Made by a program: the position numbers and the translations under genes. DNA of 64,000 nt from the NCBI GenBank assembly GCA_947650285.1, contig CANTFL010001187.1:287427-351426 (forward strand). Direction: 5' to 3'. The notes beneath the pieces were generated by a model, which was not told the origin of the DNA, did no database searches, and saw only the letters and a list, made by a program, of their open reading frames with translations. Of this stretch, positions 57,591 through 64,000 are shown in pieces. Each line of letters starts with the position of its first letter. The first letter of the stretch is position 1. This DNA is from Hyaloperonospora brassicae (lineage: Eukaryota; Oomycota; Peronosporomycetes; Peronosporales; Peronosporaceae).

Positions 57591-58293
57591 AGCGCACCAA
57601 CACGACACTACCACCACACACAAAACTCAACATTCAACCATACCATAACATGCACACACACACGTAAACACTCTTATTCCCACGCCGACATGCCTGTCAA
57701 ACACGGCTACTACCAAATCTTTGTCTGCCTTATGCTCCTCTTTTCTGCACCACTGCTCGATGACTTCTTGACACTATTCACACTCACCCACCCTTAAGTA
57801 GCAACTACCAATACACTGATCGCCAAGCCGCAACGCGCTTCTGCTCGAACCTGCCATGGACCAGGTCGATGAGACAGTCTTCTGTCTGATCATACAGCGC
57901 TGCAAACCAAAAAGAACCGGCAGGCATACTTCCCCTTCGGCTTGACTGCGACCAATATTTTGCAATGAAAGCCGACACCCGAGGAGCTTCAGATTCCACT
58001 CGCGTGACCTTGTACTCACGCACGTGAAACTGGCTCTTTTGACATCGCGTGAGCAGAATATGATGCTCGATATGGCACGACAGAAAAAGGCCGAGCACAG
58101 TCATCAGGATACGCCCACAGCAGGCTGCGAGGTGACCAGCGACCCGACCGCCTCGCACGTGTGGCTGATGCAACGAGCAGTCTTGCACGACTTGAACGCT
58201 GGTAGAGGAGTATATGTACATACTGAAGAAGTGAGGAACACTGTGCAAACGAGTTGAATGAGTGGTATCTGGATGGTACGCGGCGCAAAGGAT

Positions 58294-58366
58294 CTCTCCC
58301 AGCTGGGTTTGAACCAGCGACCTTGAGGTTAACAGCCGCACGCTCTACCAACTGAGCTATAGGAGA
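58294..58366 (-). tRNA. tRNA-Asn(GTT), unit 25
   Basis: Consensus gene. CACTCTTATT and GTCTGATCATAC variants. Confidence 0.93.
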
Positions 58367-59069
58367 AGCGCACCAACACGACACTACCACCACACACAAA
58401 ACTCAACATTCAACCATACCATAACATGCACACACACACGTAAACACTCTTATTCCCACGCCGACATGCCTGTCAAACACGGCTACTACCAAATCTTTGT
58501 CTGCCTTATGCTCCTCTTTTCTGCACCACTGCTCGATGACTTCTTGACACTATTCACACTCACCCACCCTTAAGTAGCAACTACCAATACACTGATCGCC
58601 AAGCCGCAACGCGCTTCTGCTCGAACCTGCCATGGACCAGGTCGATGAGACAGTCTTCTGTCTGATCATACAGCGCTGCAAACCAAAAAGAACCGGCAGG
58701 CATACTTCCCCTTCGGCTTGACTGCGACCAATATTTTGCAATGAAAGCCGACACCCGAGGAGCTTCAGATTCCACTCGCGTGACCTTGTACTCACGCACG
58801 TGAAACTGGCTCTTTTGACATCGCGTGAGCAGAATATGATGCTCGATATGGCACGACAGAAAAAGGCCGAGCACAGTCATCAGGATACGCCCACAGCAGG
58901 CTGCGAGGTGACCAGCGACCCGACCGCCTCGCACGTGTGGCTGATGCAACGAGCAGTCTTGCACGACTTGAACGCTGGTAGAGGAGTATATGTACATACT
59001 GAAGAAGTGAGGAACACTGTGCAAACGAGTTGAATGAGTGGTATCTGGATGGTACGCGGCGCAAAGGAT

Positions 59070-59142
59070 CTCTCCCAGCTGGGTTTGAACCAGCGACCTT
59101 GAGGTTAACAGCCGCACGCTCTACCAACTGAGCTATAGGAGA
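59070..59142 (-). tRNA. tRNA-Asn(GTT), unit 26
   Basis: Consensus gene. Same spacer variants as unit 25. Confidence 0.93.
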
Positions 59143-59844
59143 AGCGCACCAACACGACACTACCACCACACACAAAACTCAACATTCAACCATACCATAA
59201 CATGCCACACACACGTAAACACTCGTATTCCCACGCCGACATGCCTGTCAAACACGGCTACTACCAAATCTTTGTCTGCCTTATGCTCCTCTTTTCTGCA
59301 CCACTGCTCGATGACTTCTTGACACTATTCACACTCACCCACCCTTAAGTAGCAACTACCAATACACTGATCGCCAAGCCGCAACGCGCTTCTGCTCGAA
59401 CCTGCCATGGACCAGGTCGATGAGACAGTCTTCTGTCTGATCATACAGCGCTGCAAACCAAAAAGAACCGGCAGGCATACTTCCCCTTCGGCTTGACTGC
59501 GACCAATATTTTGCAATGAAAGCCGACACCCGAGGAGCTTCAGATTCCACTCGCGTGACCTTGTACTCACGCACGTGAAACTGGCTCTTTTGACATCGCG
59601 TGAGCAGAATATGATGCTCGATATGGCACGACAGAAAAAGGCCGAGCACAGTCATCAGGATACGCCCACAGCAGGCTGCGAGGTGACCAGCGACCCGACC
59701 GCCTCGCACGTGTGGCTGATGCAACGAGCAGTCTTGCACGACTTGAACGCTGGTAGAGGAGTATATGTACATACTGAAGAAGTGAGGAACACTGTGCAAA
59801 CGAGTTGAATGAGTGGTATCTGGATGGTACGCGGCGCAAAGGAT

Positions 59845-59917
59845 CTCTCCCAGCTGGGTTTGAACCAGCGACCTTGAGGTTAACAGCCGCACGCTCTACC
59901 AACTGAGCTATAGGAGA
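59845..59917 (-). tRNA. tRNA-Asn(GTT), unit 27
   Basis: Consensus gene. CACTCGTATT with a CATGCC tract start, the same pair of markers as unit 21. Confidence 0.93.
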
Positions 59918-60620
59918 AGCGCACCAACACGACACTACCACCACACACAAAACTCAACATTCAACCATACCATAACATGCACACACACACGTAAACACTC
60001 GTATTCCCACGCCGACATGCCTGTCAAACACGGCTACTACCAAATCTTTGTCTGCCTTATGCTCCTCTTTTCTGCACCACTGCTCGATGACTTCTTGACA
60101 CTATTCACACTCACCCACCCTTAAGTAGCAACTACCAATACACTGATCGCCAAGCCGCAACGCGCTTCTGCTCGAACCTGCCATGGACCAGGTCGATGAG
60201 ACAGTCTTCTGTCTGATCATACAGCGCTGCAAACCAAAAAGAACCGGCAGGCATACTTCCCCTTCGGCTTGACTGCGACCAATATTTTGCAATGAAAGCC
60301 GACACCCGAGGAGCTTCAGATTCCACTCGCGTGACCTTGTACTCACGCACGTGAAACTGGCTCTTTTGACATCGCGTGAGCAGAATATGATGCTCGATAT
60401 GGCACGACAGAAAAAGGCCGAGCACAGTCATCAGGATACGCCCACAGCAGGCTGCGAGGTGACCAGCGACCCGACCGCCTCGCACGTGTGGCTGATGCAA
60501 CGAGCAGTCTTGCACGACTTGAACGCTGGTAGAGGAGTATATGTACATACTGAAGAAGTGAGGAACACTGTGCAAACGAGTTGAATGAGTGGTATCTGGA
60601 TGGTACGCGGCGCAAAGGAT

Positions 60621-60693
60621 CTCTCCCAGCTGGGTTTGAACCAGCGACCTTGAGGTTAACAGCCGCACGCTCTACCAACTGAGCTATAGGAGA
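60621..60693 (-). tRNA. tRNA-Asn(GTT), unit 28
   Basis: Consensus gene. CACTCGTATT variant, corresponding to unit 22. Confidence 0.93.
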
Positions 60694-61396
60694 AGCGCAC
60701 CAACACGACACTACCACCACACACAAAACTCAACATTCAACCATACCATAACATGCACACACACACGTAAACACTCTTATTCCCACGCCGACATGCCTGT
60801 CAAACACGGCTACTACCAAATCTTTGTCTGCCTTATGCTCCTCTTTTCTGCACCACTGCTCGATGACTTCTTGACACTATTCACACTCACCCACCCTTAA
60901 GTAGCAACTACCAATACACTGATCGCCAAGCCGCAACGCGCTTCTGCTCGAACCTGCCATGGACCAGGTCGATGAGACAGTCTTCTGTCTGATCATACAG
61001 CGCTGCAAACCAAAAAGAACCGGCAGGCATACTTCCCCTTCGGCTTGACTGCGACCAATATTTTGCAATGAAAGCCGACACCCGAGGAGCTTCAGATTCC
61101 ACTCGCGTGACCTTGTACTCACGCACGTGAAACTGGCTCTTTTGACATCGCGTGAGCAGAATATGATGCTCGATATGGCACGACAGAAAAAGGCCGAGCA
61201 CAGTCATCAGGATACGCCCACAGCAGGCTGCGAGGTGACCAGCGACCCGACCGCCTCGCACGTGTGGCTGATGCAACGAGCAGTCTTGCACGACTTGAAC
61301 GCTGGTAGAGGAGTATATGTACATACTGAAGAAGTGAGGAACACTGTGCAAACGAGTTGAATGAGTGGTATCTGGATGGTACGCGGCGCAAAGGAT

Positions 61397-61469
61397 CTCT
61401 CCCAGCTGGGTTTGAACCAGCGACCTTGAGGTTAACAGCCGCACGCTCTACCAACTGAGCTATAGGAGA
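61397..61469 (-). tRNA. tRNA-Asn(GTT), unit 29
   Basis: Consensus gene. CACTCTTATT variant, corresponding to unit 23. Confidence 0.93.
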
Positions 61470-62173
61470 AGCGCACCAACACGACACTACCACCACACAC
61501 AAAACTCAACATTCAACCATACCATAACATGCACACACACACGTAAACACTCGTATTCCCACGCCGACATGCCTGTCAAACACGGCTACTACCAAATCTT
61601 TGTCTGCCTTATGCTCCTCTTTTCTGCACCACTGCTCGATGACTTCTTGACACTATTCACACTCACCCACCCTTAAGTAGCAACTACCAATACACTGATC
61701 GCCAAGCCGCAACGCGCTTCTGCTCGAACCTGCCATGGACTCAGGTCGATGAGACAGTCTTCTGTCTGATCATACAGCGCTGCAAACCAAAAAGAACCGG
61801 CAGGCATACTTCCCCTTCGGCTTGACTGCGACCAATATTTTGCAATGAAAGCCGACACCCGAGGAGCTTCAGATTCCACTCGCGTGACCTTGTACTCACG
61901 CACGTGAAACTGGCTCTTTTGACATCGCGTGAGCAGAATATGATGCTCGATATGGCACGACAGAAAAAGGCCGAGCACAGTCATCAGGATACGCCCACAG
62001 CAGGCTGCGAGGTGACCAGCGACCCGACCGCCTCGCACGTGTGGCTGATGCAACGAGCAGTCTTGCACGACTTGAACGCTGGTAGAGGAGTATATGTACA
62101 TACTGAAGAAGTGAGGAACACTGTGCAAACGAGTTGAATGAGTGGTATCTGGATGGTACGCGGCGCAAAGGAT

Positions 62174-62246
62174 CTCTCCCAGCTGGGTTTGAACCAGCGA
62201 CCTTGAGGTTAACAGCCGCACGCTCTACCAACTGAGCTATAGGAGA
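62174..62246 (-). tRNA. tRNA-Asn(GTT), unit 30
   Basis: Consensus gene. CACTCGTATT with the GGACTCAGG insertion, corresponding to unit 24, but with GTCTGATCATAC. Confidence 0.93.
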
Positions 62247-62949
62247 AGCGCACCAACACGACACTACCACCACACACAAAACTCAACATTCAACCATACC
62301 ATAACATGCACACACACACGTAAACACTCGTATTCCCACGCCGACATGCCTGTCAAACACGGCTACTACCAAATCTTTGTCTGCCTTATGCTCCTCTTTT
62401 CTGCACCACTGCTCGATGACTTCTTGACACTATTCACACTCACCCACCCTTAAGTAGCAACTACCAATACACTGATCGCCAAGCCGCAACGCGCTTCTGC
62501 TCGAACCTGCCATGGACCAGGTCGATGAGACAGTCTTCTGTCTGATCATACAGCGCTGCAAACCAAAAAGAACCGGCAGGCATACTTCCCCTTCGGCTTG
62601 ACTGCGACCAATATTTTGCAATGAAAGCCGACACCCGAGGAGCTTCAGATTCCACTCGCGTGACCTTGTACTCACGCACGTGAAACTGGCTCTTTTGACA
62701 TCGCGTGAGCAGAATATGATGCTCGATATGGCACGACAGAAAAAGGCCGAGCACAGTCATCAGGATACGCCCACAGCAGGCTGCGAGGTGACCAGCGACC
62801 CGACCGCCTCGCACGTGTGGCTGATGCAACGAGCAGTCTTGCACGACTTGAACGCTGGTAGAGGAGTATATGTACATACTGAAGAAGTGAGGAACACTGT
62901 GCAAACGAGTTGAATGAGTGGTATCTGGATGGTACGCGGCGCAAAGGAT

Positions 62950-63022
62950 CTCTCCCAGCTGGGTTTGAACCAGCGACCTTGAGGTTAACAGCCGCACGCT
63001 CTACCAACTGAGCTATAGGAGA
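62950..63022 (-). tRNA. tRNA-Asn(GTT), unit 31
   Basis: Consensus gene. CACTCGTATT, no insertion. Confidence 0.93.
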
Positions 63023-63726
63023 AGCGCACCAACACGACACTACCACCACACACAAAACTCAACATTCAACCATACCATAACATGCACACACACACGTAAA
63101 CACTCTTATTCCCACGCCGACATGCCTGTCAAACACGGCTACTACCAAATCTTTGTCTGCCTTATGCTCCTCTTTTCTGCACCACTGCTCGATGACTTCT
63201 TGACACTATTCACACTCACCCACCCTTAAGTAGCAACTACCAATACACTGATCGCCAAGCCGCAACGCGCTTCTGCTCGAACCTGCCATGGACTCAGGTC
63301 GATGAGACAGTCTTCTGTCTGATCATACAGCGCTGCAAACCAAAAAGAACCGGCAGGCATACTTCCCCTTCGGCTTGACTGCGACCAATATTTTGCAATG
63401 AAAGCCGACACCCGAGGAGCTTCAGATTCCACTCGCGTGACCTTGTACTCACGCACGTGAAACTGGCTCTTTTGACATCGCGTGAGCAGAATATGATGCT
63501 CGATATGGCACGACAGAAAAAGGCCGAGCACAGTCATCAGGATACGCCCACAGCAGGCTGCGAGGTGACCAGCGACCCGACCGCCTCGCACGTGTGGCTG
63601 ATGCAACGAGCAGTCTTGCACGACTTGAACGCTGGTAGAGGAGTATATGTACATACTGAAGAAGTGAGGAACACTGTGCAAACGAGTTGAATGAGTGGTA
63701 TCTGGATGGTACGCGGCGCAAAGGAT

Positions 63727-63799
63727 CTCTCCCAGCTGGGTTTGAACCAGCGACCTTGAGGTTAACAGCCGCACGCTCTACCAACTGAGCTATAGGAGA
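63727..63799 (-). tRNA. tRNA-Asn(GTT), unit 32
   Basis: Last complete gene in the window. CACTCTTATT with the GGACTCAGG insertion. The next unit starts at about 63897 and runs off the edge before its tRNA. Confidence 0.93.
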
Positions 63800-64000
63800 A
63801 GCGCACCAACACGACACTACCACCACACACAAAACTCAACATTCAACCATACCATAACATGCACACACACACGTAAACACTCGTATTCCCACGCCGACAT
63901 GCCTGTCAAACACGGCTACTACCAAATCTTTGTCTGCCTTATGCTCCTCTTTTCTGCACCACTGCTCGATGACTTCTTGACACTATTCACACTCACCCAC

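Larger units (their letters stand above)
39094..64000 (-). repeat. tandem array of about 775-bp units, each with one tRNA-Asn gene
   Basis: Thirty-two complete units and a partial one at the right edge, 772-777 bp each. The tRNA is 73 nt on the minus strand: acceptor stem with one G-U pair, D arm GCTC/GAGC, anticodon loop CTGTTAA (GTT, Asn), 5-nt variable loop, T arm GCTGG/CCAGC, discriminator G as usual for tRNA-Asn. There is no intron and no encoded CCA. The internal promoter boxes fit pol III: TAGCTCAGTTGG and GGTTCAAACCC. All units have a C-U mismatch in the anticodon stem (29-41). The trailer has only TTT; the next T5 is about 205 nt downstream. Spacers hold a CA microsatellite and no conserved ORF: stops and 1-bp indels hit every long frame in some units. 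Units 16-32 are nearly identical; units 1-15 vary more. Confidence 0.93.

Noticed and set aside
63457..63690. Plus-strand 77-residue ORF repeated in most array units
   Set aside because: Units 4, 7 and 8 have an internal TGA and the changes between units are not conservative. It looks like a chance frame copied with the satellite.
63226..63774. Minus-strand ORF of 172-182 residues in each array unit
   Set aside because: It starts with GTG inside the tRNA, and a shared 1-bp insertion changes its end in units 18, 24, 30 and 32. Most changes between units alter residues.
63449..63832. Minus-strand ORF of 125-127 residues in each array unit
   Set aside because: It runs straight through the tRNA; the SPIAQLVERAAVN part is a translated tRNA, a well-known false protein.
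39094..64000. rDNA, 5S or CRISPR array
   Set aside because: The unit is 775 bp with no rRNA-like sequence, and repeats without unique spacers are not CRISPR. The tRNA-Asn fold explains the only conserved RNA seen.

Overview
The window looks like transposon-packed, gene-poor chromosome of an oomycete, most likely a Peronosporales species such as Phytophthora or a downy mildew. The basis is the pol sequences. Both Ty3/gypsy lineages here have the domain wording I associate with oomycete elements: a YIDD reverse transcriptase with an unusual insertion and two RNase H domains in one lineage, and a CHROMO domain with a run of arginines in the other. No ordinary host protein gene could be supported anywhere. 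The functional-looking genes are transfer RNAs.

Layout. 1-1200: the 3' end of one LTR retroelement running off the left edge, then two diverged LTRs of the TGTAACGG family, both packed with short perfect hairpins, and a fragment of a third in reverse. 1441-5284: unassigned sequence without a convincing gene. 5285-25714: Ty3/gypsy element A1 (LTR, gag, protease, RT, RNase H, second RNase H, integrase, chromodomain, antisense gene, LTR), broken by many stops and frameshifts. A different, complete Ty3/gypsy element B (11763-19462) sits inside its RNase H domain with matching 531-bp LTRs and a 5-bp target duplication GCTAC. 25715-38306: A2, an older relative of A1 that shares A1's right LTR as its left LTR, so the order is LTR-internal-LTR-internal-LTR. 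38307-39093: short spacer. 39094-64000: a tandem array of about 775-bp units, each with one tRNA-Asn(GUU) gene on the minus strand, 32 complete genes, running off the right edge.

The most interesting signal is a large antisense gene in the retroelements. In A1 and A2 a minus-strand reading frame of about 2.3-2.6 kb starts 60-65 bp inside the 3' LTR and reads back towards the integrase. By hand translation it is homologous between the two copies from its N-terminus to its C-terminus (both end in SAKPWRN), with an alpha-helical, probably coiled-coil middle. Element B has an antisense ORF in the same place with a strong ATG context, and the left-edge element may have one too. The second RNase H plus an antisense gene recalls plant Tat/Ogre-type elements, so this may be convergence.

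The second interesting signal is the tRNA-Asn satellite: over 30 near-identical genes, all with the same anticodon-stem mismatch and none with a normal pol III T-run right after the gene, with a hint of a six-unit higher-order repeat. All translations, alignments and counts were done by eye, and identities are approximate.
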